In this document: in pieces, positions 1 through 10,599 of the stretch
Layout: the number at the start of each line of letters is the position of its first letter
Numbering within the stretch: the stretch's first letter is position 1
DNA from: Cryptomeria japonica
Taxonomy: Eukaryota > Streptophyta > Pinopsida > Cupressales > Cupressaceae
Assembly (NCBI RefSeq): GCF_030272615.1
Contig: NC_081413.1
Location: 601,088,709-601,152,708, forward strand
Reading direction: 5' to 3'
Length of the DNA: 64,000 nucleotides
The notes under the pieces: model-generated
What the model was told of the DNA's origin: nothing
What the model saw: the letters and a program-made list of their open reading frames with translations, nothing else
The model's database searches: none
Made by a program: the position numbers and the translations under genes

Positions 1-2
1 GA

Positions 3-1112
3 GTGCAGAGTACAGGGGTAGTGGAAGCTGCTAGCACAGTGTTAGAGATTGCAAAATTCAGTGTTGCAGTAGTAGAGAAGGAAGCCAAAGAGAAGGAGGC
101 CCTCCAAGTCAAGTTGGAAACAATTTTGAAGGCCTATAACAATGCCAAGGAGGAGGTAAGAGGTAAGGATAGCATCATTGCCAAGCTGCATAGCCAGTTG
201 ACTGGACAATACCATCAAGGTGAGTCTTCAACATTGATGATCTCCTCTTCTCCTGTAAGACCTCCACCTACTAGCCCCATCATTGAGTTTCCACCATCTC
301 CAGCACCCTCCAGCTCTCAAATGGTTGAAATTACTCCTCAAGAGATAGAGAACTTGAAATAGGCTCAGGCCTTATATGCAAAGAAATATGAGGAGAGAGT
401 GAGGGCTACAATTTTCAGTTTTGTAGATACAATAAATGCCTCATTGCTTTATAACAATGTAGGTAAAATTATAGATATATGGAATGAGCTCAGGAGAGAC
501 AAGGCCATTTTGACACCTATTTTTGACAAATGGAGGCCTAGGGAGCAAGATTTAGAGTTTATGTGTGTATCCTGTGATGAAGCAAGGGCCAATCCCATCA
601 TTAAGTCCACTTCTGATGTCGCTAAAATTTTAATGCAATTAGCAGTGAAGGTGGATAATGTTGATAGGAAGGTTAATTTGTGCAAAAATGAGTACACTGA
701 TCAAGTTTTTGAGTTGCTCCCAGGAGTTTTTGCTAGCCCAGATCAGTTAAAGGATAAAAAATTGTGGCTTAAGGAGATAGAAGCTAAATTGTCAGCAAGA
801 GTTAAAGGAATTATTGATCTAGATGATCCTTCTTTCTTTGTTGTGACAATACAAGAGATAGAGAAAATTAAGTCACATTATGGTTTTCTCAATTCAGAAG
901 TCAACAAAATGAGAAATTATTGGAAAAGGTTGACTAAGACCAAGGATAAAGTGATTAATTTCTCATGGTCGACAGAAGAGGTGTATGGTGAGTGGACAAT
1001 TAAATATGCCACTCATGATACGGAGTAGTTGGAGAGTGCCCCTGAAAAGGTAGAAGAGGTTGCAACTGAACAGCTTGTTGAAGAAACTGCAGAAGCTGAA
1101 AGAAGCTTGTAA
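3..1112 (+). pseudogene. ORF-X C-terminal part, divergent copy
   Basis: One frame runs through this stretch with two in-frame TAG codons (360-362 and 1026-1028) and ends at TAA 1110-1112. It encodes a coiled-coil segment, a Ser/Pro-rich linker (about residues 75-110), a second helical region and a C-terminal block containing VINFSWSTEEVYGEW. The same order, with a matching VMNFNWPS-type block, occurs at 44,180-45,308 and 57,970-59,108, so this is a diverged third member of the ORF-X family carried by element B. The start lies outside the window. Function is unknown; I recognise no catalytic motif. Both stops could be C-to-T changes at CAG. Whether it belongs to the same insertion as the DNA to its right cannot be told. 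Confidence 0.6.
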
Positions 1113-2249
1113 CCTCTTTATTTTGAAAGAAATGATTGTAAAAAACTCCCCTCGAGAAGTCTGAAGCTTTGTGCATCCATGTTGTTATAAATGGATACTA
1201 GGACTAGAGGAAAAGAGATCGCAAAAGTTGTAAGAAAACGCTGCAGAAATTTATCTGAGCTTTTCTAAGTTTAATGGAGAAAATTCAAAAAACTTCTTTT
1301 CATATTTTCTAAGCTTGATATTAATATACAAACCGTTGGTTTTGAGTGAAGCTTTGTGTTGTCTTCAAGTATGTTTACAATTTGTTTACTGTTTTCATTC
1401 TAAATAATCTAGGGTTATTCTGTTTGAATGGGATTGCAAGGCAATTTTTAGTAGGAGTGTTAGCTAGCTTTTCTCTTTAGGAGGGAAATTAAAGATGCAG
1501 GGATCACTCATACCAGTAAACTCTTTGGGAGAGACTTTGAATCTTGATGATCATAGTTTAATTTGGAACACATAAATTCTTGTAGGTGTCAGGCATATAC
1601 AAGGATTAATAGAAATCAAACCAATGGGACACGTAAAGATATTCTGTTTAAGGAGTATTATTTGAGTTTTAGATGACTCTGTGACCTTGGATAAGGCACT
1701 GGTATTGATTAAAGTTGTTTATTGCATGTTTTGTTGATCGAAACGTTGAATCTAAGTATAACTCCATTCTTTGTTTTCAGTTAATTTCAAGGTGAATAGA
1801 CCCACTGGTTTTCAGGACTGGTTTGTTGTGGGTTTATATTTAAAAGTGTGAATTTAATTCACAAAGGTATACCCACCTGGGCTCTAAGTTAGTCCGAAGT
1901 GTAGAAGGTCAATCCAAACCTTGTCATATGTTGTTTTGAGAATTTCCTTATCGTTGATGTCTTTTCTGCACCAAGTTCAAATCATATTATTTTAAGGATG
2001 TTCAAAGAGAATCAAATTTTGAAGACAACACATGCTTTCGGGTTAAAAGCTACCATTCAAATTAAAATAGTTAAAAGCATTCCTTGAAAAACTGAGATAG
2101 GGAGTTGTACCTATGAAAAATTCAGAGGAAAGTGGTTTATACAACACTTACCCAATTGTTTAGTGAAACACTTGTCCTTAAAATAAGGCGACAGAGTTCA
2201 AAATTGATCATTTTAAAAAGGGACAAATCTTCTCACTAACAGTATACAA
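1113..2249 (+). other. LTR-like noncoding DNA after ORF-X
   Basis: There is no coding potential. The first 150 bases contain blocks resembling the promoter region of the element B LTR at 45,500-45,620: a CTCCCCTC..CTGAAGCTTTGTG block, then a TTATAAAT TATA-like box near 1,187. The 1,680-1,720 stretch resembles 46,020-46,060 (AAGGCACTG). I therefore read it as a diverged B-type LTR and leader. I cannot place its ends or a primer-binding site. Element A coding sequence starts abruptly after it. Confidence 0.4.
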
Positions 2250-3161
2250 ATGCAAGTACACCCATCATTTAACAAAATGGTAGATAATGCCATTCAAATG
2301 GAAGATGTGCTCATAAACAAGGGGGATATCACACCTTGGAAAGAAACACAACCAGGATCTAGCTCTAAAGAGAAGAACAAGTATTGGAAGTTTGGCAAAG
2401 ACAATAACAAGAATGTTGTTAATGATGGAGTAGTAGACACTGTCAAAACCAACTCAAAATCCACAATATTCAACTTGGCTAGCGGTACACAAGTAGTTAA
2501 AGCCGCTGAGGCTGAAACAAAAAATCCGCTAAAGAAAACAAAGGAATGGTTCAAAGAAAAGCCTTGGCTTTCCAAACCTAAGCGTGATTTTACTCCTCTC
2601 AAAGAATCATATGAATCTGCTTTCAAAACTCTATTAGCAAACAGCCTGATAACACTACCAGATAACTCCAGACCATATGATCCAGAAGTTAAACCAAGAT
2701 GGTGGAGAGAGAAAAAAAATTGTGACTTCCATTGAAATAAAGGTCATAACATAAACAATTGCATGAAGCTAAAACATGAGATTCAAGATCTCATAGATGC
2801 TAGTAAAGTTGTTGTTGGGAATCATCCGACTAATGCAGATCATAAAGCATTTAAAGACACTTTGCCTGTTTACAAACAAGGTGATTCTTCAAAGACCAAA
2901 GGAGGTGCCAAGGTAAATTATACTTATGCTAGTCAGGACAATGTTATCAACATGATTGAGCCTTCCCACTCAAAATATTGTAATGTGATTAAGTCCAAGA
3001 TAAACCAAATGAATCACGTTATGCAAGAGCTCTCACCTGTTCTCAAAAGAAAGTCACCCTCCAAGGAGCTAGTTCTTCCGACCCAGCTCAAGCAACATCA
3101 AACCCACCAGCCTTGCCAAACAAACAAAAAGAATCAACCTTGGACAAATTTGAAAGGCTAA
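2250..3161 (+). pseudogene. gag: Element A gag C-terminal region with degenerate zinc knuckle
   Basis: The translation includes a FNKMVDNAIQMEDVLI segment that aligns with the gag C-terminus of the minus-strand copy near 16,900. It is followed by a Lys-rich linker and a WF/PWL region. A zinc-knuckle-like motif (CDFH, a stop at 2733-2735, then NKGHNINNCMKLKHEIQDLID) spans about 2,721-2,800. The capsid half of gag is absent because the element is truncated on the left. Gag would package element RNA in virus-like particles. Reading resumes at 2,763 in a neighbouring frame, so both a stop and a frameshift separate the parts. The stretch from 2,940 to 3,161 is a polar linker. Confidence 0.7.
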
Positions 3162-3199
3162 CTTCATCATCATCTTCTAGATATAGTGTCATTGAATAG

Positions 3200-3985
3200 T
3201 TGAAAAGGACAAATGCTCAAATCTCTATCTTTGAATTGCTAAAACTCTCATCTGCTCACAAAGAGATCCTAGACAAAGCATTGCTCACCACCAACGTTCC
3301 AAAAGATTTAGACATTGATCGGTTTCAGTCTATGGTGGGTCATCTAACTTCATCTCACTATCTGACCTTCTCTAAAGAATATGATAACTCACTAAATCAT
3401 CCATAGAACTAGCCATTGCATATTGAAGCCATGATCCACAAACACAGAGTCAAATGTGTTTTGATAGATGGAGGTGTGGGGTTGAATATCTGTACTTATA
3501 GTCTACTTACACAACTAGGATTCTCTGAAAATGTCATTGATCCTGGCAAGAAAATAACAATAAAAGCCTATGATGAAGAAGAAAGGACTTCTAAAGGTCT
3601 GGTGTCATTACCAATTAGAGTGGGACCGGTAGAGAGAGATGTCCTTTTCCAGGTTCTTGATATTCCATTGTCATATAATATATTACTAGGCAGACCGTGG
3701 ATTCATGAAATGAAGGCAGTACCGTCAACATACCATCAATGCTTAAAGTTTCCTTATAACGAAGCTGAAGTCAGTATTCCTGCTGATACAAATGTCATCT
3801 GTAATGCATTGACAAAAGGTGTAGATACTTTTGTGCCTCATAATAGGGCAGCCTCTCCAAATGTAGATCCAAAAGCACTAATGAAAGACTTAGAAAAGAG
3901 ATTGAAGATTACAAATACCGGCATGGATGGCTACAAGATAGAACCGGTACTTTCATTAGTTTCTCTCCCTCCATCACCAAAATAG
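3200..3985 (+). pseudogene. Element A retropepsin (protease) region
   Basis: An N-terminal helical block (SIFELLKLSSAHKEILDKAL, 3,224-3,283) is followed by a retropepsin-like domain. Visible motifs are CVLIDGGVGLNICTYS (active-site Asp in LIDGG, near 3,460-3,500) and YNILLGRPWIHEMKAVPSTYHQCLKFP (3,675-3,755), the usual C-terminal flap-to-core block of plant gypsy proteases. The same two blocks recur on the minus strand at 15,560-16,136. A TAG at 3404-3406 and TAG at 3983-3985 interrupt the frame, and the reading frame shifts near 3,410. The domain would have processed the Gag-Pol polyprotein. A DGG rather than DTG or DSG active site is common in this plant group. Confidence 0.75.
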
Positions 3986-4264
3986 TTGGGCAAGCCATCA
4001 GAGGCTATGAGAACAAAAACTTCAGCTCCGAATACCATATATGATTGTCTCTTTGTACAATCTTCTACCTCCTTGGTGGATGAAATAGAAGAAGATGTTG
4101 TTCTTAACTGGCTCTTTAAGGAAGATAGTCAAAATGAGGAGGTACGACATTGTGAGATTTTCTCAAACCAATATGGTCCTGGCTACAAAATGATTCATTG
4201 CATGGGGTACTCAGGTACTGGTCCTCTGGGCAAACAAAAGGAAGGTATTACTAAATCAATTTAG
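3986..4264 (+). pseudogene. G-patch-like motif between protease and RT (element A)
   Basis: After an acidic stretch, positions 4,165-4,255 encode a glycine-rich block, QYGPGYKMIHCMGYSGTGPL followed by GKQKEGI. The spacing of aromatic and glycine residues resembles a G-patch RNA-binding motif, and I recall similar blocks between protease and RT in plant Tat-type polyproteins. The first codon after TAG 3983-3985 is TTG, so this is a continuation of the polyprotein and not a separate gene. Assignment rests on pattern only. Confidence 0.5.
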
Positions 4265-5857
4265 CTACAAACCAAATCCACAAATGATAAGGCTGGACTG
4301 GGATACAATCCAAAAAAGACATCAAACCAAAAACATGTTTCTAAGTCTAAGTGGTAGAAAAGAATATCACCTTAAACATTACAGGAAGTAGACACTCAAC
4401 AAACAAAAGTAGAATGTAGAAAAGAGAAAGAGGAATCAACAGTCAAGAAAGAAGAAACAGTGAGTGCTCAAGCTTCGATGGTATCAGCTACAATGATACA
4501 GGAAGTTGAGGTCCCTGAGGATATAAGAGATGAAGTAGTAAGAATCAGAGAATTGTTTGCACCACTAAAAGTTCCAGTCACATATACTGGCAGGCAACAA
4601 GTAGACGATTCAGAGACTGATTCAAATGAGTATAAATGGGGTCCTGACCACCTCTTAGTCACATCCACTACAGAAACTCCAGAAGAGTCTAGCGGTGTCA
4701 TAGATAATACTCAAGAGCTGATGCACATAAAACTAGAGAAAGAAATATAGGAAATTAGACAAAAGAGACAAGCAAATTATGAACAAGGACTGAAAGAAGG
4801 AAGAATACCAGAAAACTTCTCATCTATGTATCCCTATCCTAAAATAGAAAAAATTAGATATAACACTACACAAGAAGAGTTGGAAGCTATAGAACAAGAA
4901 CCAGTTATCAGTCCAGAAGAAGCTAAATGGAGTAGACGACAAAAAATCACAAAAACATCAAAATCATGTTAATAGGTGTGTCAGATACAAGTGACAAATG
5001 AACCAAAACATGAAGGAACTTGCAGTATTAAAGATGTTGGTGTTGATACTATACATACACTTATTAAATCACTTGAAGAAGACTCAAAAAATTCACCTGA
5101 TGACTTTGATGACAGTCCTATTCAAGATAATATCTACTCAGCCTCAAATTCTGAATCAGCTGATACAAACAATGAAAATCTGCCTACTGATCTTATCACT
5201 GTTAAACCATGATATGATGTCCAGTCTGGCGTAGTGAACAACGTTACACATATGTCTATCAGATTAGATCAACTAAATATTAATGTGAAATTTAATAATC
5301 ATGATTTGACTCTTCCTGATCTCGAGACACTTACGCAAGGTATTCTTTTGGAACTCGACTTTTTGATCTACCACTGTGATAACAATACCATGAATGCTCT
5401 TGAACCTATCCAAGATTTATCCTTAGTACATCCCGAATTGATTGACTATACTTTACAAAACCAGCCCATGAATATACCTACTTTTACCAATGACTATATG
5501 TTAGCCTATTATCTCAATGCAGTCAAACCTATAGACTCTTCCACAAGTGAATAGAGTGAAAACATGACTGAAGCGGATATCAAGTATCTTAGTCACAAAA
5601 ACAAGAAAAATAAAAATAAAAGATTTGATGGCGAAAACCATATTGTGGTGGTGTCAGAATCTAAAAAAGAGAAAATAAAGGACGTACCTAAAGGTGAAAA
5701 CCTCTCTGAGGCGCCTGAAGGTGAGATACTTGATATACTGCCAAGTCATTTCCAGGAAAGGTCCTCCATATTGATCGAGCCAAATCAGCTAGTGAACATT
5801 GGGAGTCAAGAGACACCACACATCATTCATGTAGCTGAATCACTATCAACAGAATAA
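4265..5857 (+). pseudogene. Element A linker between protease and RT
   Basis: About 1.6 kb of low-complexity coding sequence in several frames. It is rich in Glu, Lys, Ser, Thr and Asp (for example 4,460-4,750 and 5,564-5,857) and has stops at 4262-4264, 4748-4750, 5210-5212, 5552-5554 and 5855-5857. No catalytic motif is visible. A segment with HLLVTSTTETPEESSG-like acidic content precedes the RT. Long disordered linkers at this place are normal for Tat polyproteins. The stops mark decay and not separate genes. Confidence 0.5.
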
Positions 5858-6840
5858 TTGAAGGAGTTCACTCAGCTATTCTTAGAAAAGAAAAGAAACT
5901 TTGCATGGATGTACTCTGATATGCTAGGCTTGGATCCTGATCTCATTATGCACAATTTTTCAATTACACCAGGAGTAAAACCAGTTAAGCAAAAACTCCA
6001 TAAGATGCACCCACATGTAGCACTATTAGTCAAGGCTGAACTAGAAAAACTGCTCAAAGCTGGATTCATCAGAGCTATAGATTATGCCAAATGGATTTCA
6101 AACATAGTACCTATGTCAAAGGCAGACAAGTCTATCAGAGTTTGTACTAACTTCAAAGATCTTAACAAAGCATGTCCGAAGGACGACTTTCCATTACCAA
6201 ATATTGATATGATAGTTGACATGACTACTGGGTATGAAATGTACTCACTAATGGATGGATTCTCCGGATACAATCAAATCAAAATAGCTCCAAGAGATCA
6301 AGAAAAGACAACTTTCACCTATGCATGGGGAACGTTTTGTTGGAATGTCATGCCATTTGGGCTAAAGAATGCATGAGCAACCTATCAAAGAGCAGTTACA
6401 ACTATTTTTCATGACATGACGCATAAGAATATGGAAGATTATGTTGATGACACCTTAGTGAAGACTATGAAAATATCAACGCATATTCAAGAGTTAGGTC
6501 CTATCTCGACAGAATGGAAAAGTTCAAACTCTAGTTAAATCCAAAGAAGTGTGCATTCAGAGTGACATCTGGTAAACTACTTGGCTATATCATTTCAAAG
6601 AAGGGAATAGAGGTTGATCCTGAGAAGGTCCAAGTTATAATGGAAATTCCGCCTTCGAAGAACATCAGTCAAATGCGAAGTCTACAGGGATGTCTCCAAT
6701 CCATCAGATGATTCATTTCTCAGCTAGCAAACAAAGCTCAACCTTTCACAAAGGTATTGAGAAAATGAATAATATACAACTGGGATCAGTAGTGCGAACA
6801 ACATCTTCAGCAGATAAAAGAGTACCTGTCAAATCCACCG
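5858..6840 (+). pseudogene. Element A reverse transcriptase
   Basis: The sequence starts with FTQLFLEKKRNFAWMYSDM, the usual N-terminal RT block. It continues through KPVKQKLHKMHP, SNIVPMSKADKSIRVCTNFKDLN, CPKDDFPLPNID, the LMDGFSGYNQIKIAP catalytic block near 6,250, and FGLKNA at 6,355-6,373, where TGA 6374-6376 interrupts. The polymerase motif MEDYVDDTLV (YVDD) is intact near 6,431-6,460. Beyond it the frame shifts near 6,500 and resumes as the LNPKKCAFRVTSGKLLGYIIS connection block. Further stops lie near 6,709 and 6,766. The enzyme would copy element RNA into cDNA; this copy is inactive. Confidence 0.9.
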
Positions 6841-7287
6841 ATATTGATGCCACTGATTCAGGGTAAACCACTAATCTTATATATATCAGCAATTGATTCA
6901 TCACTGGGGGCCTTTCTGGCGCAACAGGATGACAATAAAAAGGAACGAGCTATTTATTACATCAACAGGACATTGGTGTCTTATGAAATGAACTACACTA
7001 TAATAGAAAAAGCATGCTTGGTGTTAGTCTTTGCATCACAAAAATCGAGACACTACATGCTAGCATATTTAGTCAAGCTCGTGGCCAAAATTGATCCACT
7101 CAAATATCTTCTCAATAAGGCAACACTTACAGGAAGATTAGCGAAATGGGTCATGATCCTTACAAAGTTTGACATTGAATATGTGGAATGCAAAGCCATA
7201 AAAGGATAGGTAATTGCTGATCAACTTGCTGAAGCTCCACTTGAGGACACTCAACCGCTACACATAGAGTTTCCAGATGAATCTATA
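6841..7287 (+). pseudogene. Element A gypsy-type RNase H
   Basis: Recognisable RNase H follows the RT connection domain: YISAIDSSLGAFLAQ carries the first acidic residue, RAIYYINRTLVSYEMNYTIIEKACL the second block, and LAKWVMILTKFDIEYVECKA the C-terminal block. TAG 7207-7209 interrupts just before a DQLAEAPLEDT tail. It would degrade the RNA strand of the hybrid during reverse transcription. It is followed directly by a second RNase H, the arrangement expected for Tat elements. Confidence 0.8.
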
Positions 7288-7700
7288 ATGCACCTTACTC
7301 AACAACCTTGGAAAATTTTCTTTGATGGGTCCCTTACTCAAAATGGTTTAGATGCTGGCATATTATTCATTACTCCTCATAAGTATTCAATCCCAAAGTC
7401 TTATAAGATTCTATTCCCTTGCACGAACAACATTGCAAAATATGAAGCTTTGGTGAATGGGATAAAACTGGCTATTGAATGGAAGGTTGCAAAATTGTAT
7501 ATCTATGGAGATTCTCAACCGATGGTTAATCAAATCAATGATACATATCAAACTCGAGATGAGAAAATGATGCCTTACAAGAGAATGGTTGATGATCTTA
7601 AGAAGTATTTTGCTTTTGTATCATTCCAATAGATTCCTAGATCCACAAACAAAGCAACAGATGCTATGGCTACCTTGGCATCTATACCTGAGTTACAGGA
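7288..7700 (+). pseudogene. Element A second (archaeal-type) RNase H
   Basis: The translation shows all four acidic landmarks: WKIFFDGSLTQNG, NNIAKYEALVNGIKLA, LYIYGDSQPMVNQI and, after TAG 7630-7632, NKATDAMATLAS. This is the archaeal-type RNase H that Tat-lineage elements acquired in addition to the gypsy one. It sits after RT and the first RNase H and before integrase, in contrast to element B, where it precedes RT. Only one internal stop and no frameshift are visible in this domain. Confidence 0.8.
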
Positions 7701-7939
7701 GTCCAATTTTTGCTTTGATTTCCTGGTGGAAGAGTTATATTACCCTATTTATGATTCTCCTAAGACCCAAATAGTCTATTCTATTATTGGACATGACTCA
7801 TCCTGATACATCCACATCTATTCCTATCGATGTGACCAAATTATCCTTGGAAATCTTAACCGAAATGAGAAAAGAAACCTAACTCGAAACACTTTGTGAT
7901 ATGTTATCATAGCTAGCAATTTATTTAGATGAGCTTTGG

Positions 7940-9060
7940 ATGGTACATTTCTTAGATGTCTAGAAACTAAAGAATCTAAACATGCATTATCGGAAGTCCA
8001 TGAAGGTATTTGTGGATCTCATTCAAATGGCCTTAGTTTAGCTTGGAAACTACTACAGGCTGGCTACTACTGACCAGACATGGAAAAAGACGCCATCCAA
8101 TTTTCTAAGACTTGTGAGAAATGTTAGCTTCATGGAAATCTCATACATGCCCCAGAAAGGGACCTCATACCATTTATAACACACTGGCCTTTTCAGCAAT
8201 GGGCCTTTGCTCTCATTGGTCAGATATATACTGCTTCATCCAACAGACATAATTTCATCATAACTGCCACTGAGTATTTCACCAAGTGGGTAGAAGTAGT
8301 TCAGCTCATTAAAGCAACCGGTAAACAGGTCGCCTTGTTCATCCTGAACTATATTATCTGCAGGTATGGGATACCTTCATCCATCATGACTGATAATGGA
8401 GGACAGTTTAAGAATAAAGATCTGGATGAGCTTTGTGAGAAATTCAAAATAAAGCAACACTGGTCATCGGTAAATTACCCTCAAGGTAATGGACAAGCTG
8501 AGGCGTCTAACAAAAACCTACTAACTATTTTGCATAGAACAATGAACAAATCCAGGAAGGATTGGCATCTGCAACTCAATCCTGCACTATGGGCTTACAG
8601 AACAAGTATCAGAACACCTACTGGGGCTACACCTTTCTCTTTGGTGTATGGGTCCGAAGTAGTACTACCTATTGAAGTAGAAATACCATCTCTAAGAGTT
8701 TCTTTGCAAGGTCTTGTTATTGATGAAGATCAAAGAATATCTAGATTGCAAGAACTCGAATTGCTGGATGAGCATCGACAAGTGGCGTTTGATCATCTCA
8801 GAGTATATCAGAAGAGAATGTCTAGAGGATATAACAAGAAAGTTAGACAAAGATAATTTTAGGTTGGTGACCTTGTTCTGAGAGAAAATCCAAAAAATAA
8901 ACAGTTTCGCAATAATAAAGGGAAGTTTGAACCCAAGTGGCTGGGTCCCTACATTGTTACTGTAGTATTCGGTTCTGGTGCCTATCAACTCTCAAAATCA
9001 GAAGGAGAACAAATCCATGAACCGATTAACACCATCCACTTGAAGAAATTCTTCACCTAG
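7940..9060 (+). pseudogene. Element A integrase
   Basis: A decayed HHCC zinc domain (SEVHEGICGSHSNG, then a TGA at 8071-8073 and CEKC-like residues with TAG at 8125-8127) leads into the catalytic core. QQWAFALIGQI near 8,195-8,225 has Ala where the first catalytic Asp is expected. MTDNGGQFKN (8,386-8,415) and GNGQAEASNKNLL (8,485-8,525) keep the second Asp and the Glu. A C-terminal WLGPYIVTVVF block and the terminal TIHLKKFFT then TAG 9058-9060 close the polyprotein. The stop after KVRQR at 8854-8856 splits off the tail. Integrase would insert the cDNA; the lost Asp and the stops mean this copy cannot. Confidence 0.88.
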
Positions 9061-10560
9061 CACTCTCTGTGCCACCAACTTATACAGCTGGAAAAAGTCT
9101 TGAAAAAAATCAAAAAAATCAGAAAAATCAGAAAATACAAAAAAAAAAGAGAAATCATCAAAAGAAAAAAAAATTAAAAAGAAAGAAAATGCCTTGGTAA
9201 AAAATTGGTAAACAGGCACCTTGGAAAAAAAATGAATCTCTACCAAGTAGGTGAAAACCTGGCAAACAGGCGACTCTTGTACTTGAGCGCTCCATCTATC
9301 AACGCAATGTTGGCATTTCCCGCTTTCATGCATCCTTGCTTTCACTTGTACATATTTTTCAGTCACTTTCATGACATCCTGGTTCATTGGAACCCTCATG
9401 ACTTGAAACTTATCAACGTCCTAGTCTTAGGTTACTCAACAGAGCAATTTACATGTCCTGAGCAGTGTCAACCAAGTCATCTTTCCGTTAGTGAATCATG
9501 GTCATCCACTCTGAGTCAGTCACCTGTCTCCTAACTACCAAAGAGTTTTTTATCACTGAGTAAACAAGTAAAACAACATAATGGAAAACAATCACTAAAC
9601 AGTTTGAGCTATGAATGAAAATTTTCTTTGTGTGCTGTCTTTTATATTGGTTTTCGATTATTATCCCTCTGAGTAACTCGAGGAAGTCTATTGTGACTAA
9701 GAGGAGCAAGGATTGGGGGCATAATATTTTCTTTGTTTTCTGCTTGTAGGAATGATCCCAATGATCTGGAAACATATAAATTAGCTGGGTGTCTATGATA
9801 AGAGCCTTCACAACAACGTGAAACTGCCTCACATACCTCGACTTCGCTTATTTGTATACTATAGGGAGGTCCATATCATTTCTTTGTCTGTTTTGAGAGA
9901 ATTTCTTTATGATGCAATTTGGGTCCCTGCAAAATCTATCCAAGGATATGAATGAAAAAAGGGTCATTACGGAAAAGATAAATAATATTGCACATTGAAA
10001 AAGAAAGGAACTCTAACTTGCCTATTGTGTTCATTATGCTCAGTGATGAATCTTAAGTATTTTAAATCCAGTGACTAGGTTTAGGATGCATTTTGCATAT
10101 CATTTTGCATATCATTTTGCATTTTTGTGAATTTAGAGTGATTTTGGTATGATAATAATCTCTTTATCTTCTGAATGAGAGCTGAAAGCATCATCATTTC
10201 TTACGCTAAGTAGTCTATTTATCATCATTTCTTCGATCAAGTACTTGTGTTTTGAGATGTTAGCTACATACATAACATTCAATGTAGATTCATACATTTC
10301 ATTATTTACTCATCTGCATTCATCTTATTGCATAGAAAAATGAAAACATTGCATTACTCATATTACTCATTACACATTCATTTATTTTTATATGAAAAGA
10401 AACAAAAATAGACGTTCATAATCATTTGCATTACATACATTCATACTGAAAAGAAATGCATACATATAGAATACCGCATATAAAAGACATCTCATAAATG
10501 AATCGACACAAGTATGATGAATTCAAATCAGATCTCGTATATATATATATATATATATCA
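9061..10560 (+). other. Post-integrase noncoding spacer of element A
   Basis: The first 150 bases are strongly A-rich (9,100-9,200), as in many Tat elements after integrase. A short imperfect tandem unit follows: TTGGTAAACAGGCACCTTGG near 9,206-9,225 and CTGGCAAACAGGCGACTC near 9,259-9,276. The remainder is AT-rich with GCATTTTGCATATCA reiterations at 10,090-10,125 and CATTCAT-type runs at 10,310-10,450. I see no coding potential. It ends at a TA microsatellite next to the antisense gene. Confidence 0.5.
10538..10558. repeat. TA dinucleotide microsatellite
   Basis: About ten uninterrupted TA units lie at the 3' end of the antisense PMD gene. It has no further visible feature. Confidence 0.9.
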
Positions 10561-10599
10561 TGTCAAGTCTAAAGGTACAAAATGATGTCGAATGACATA

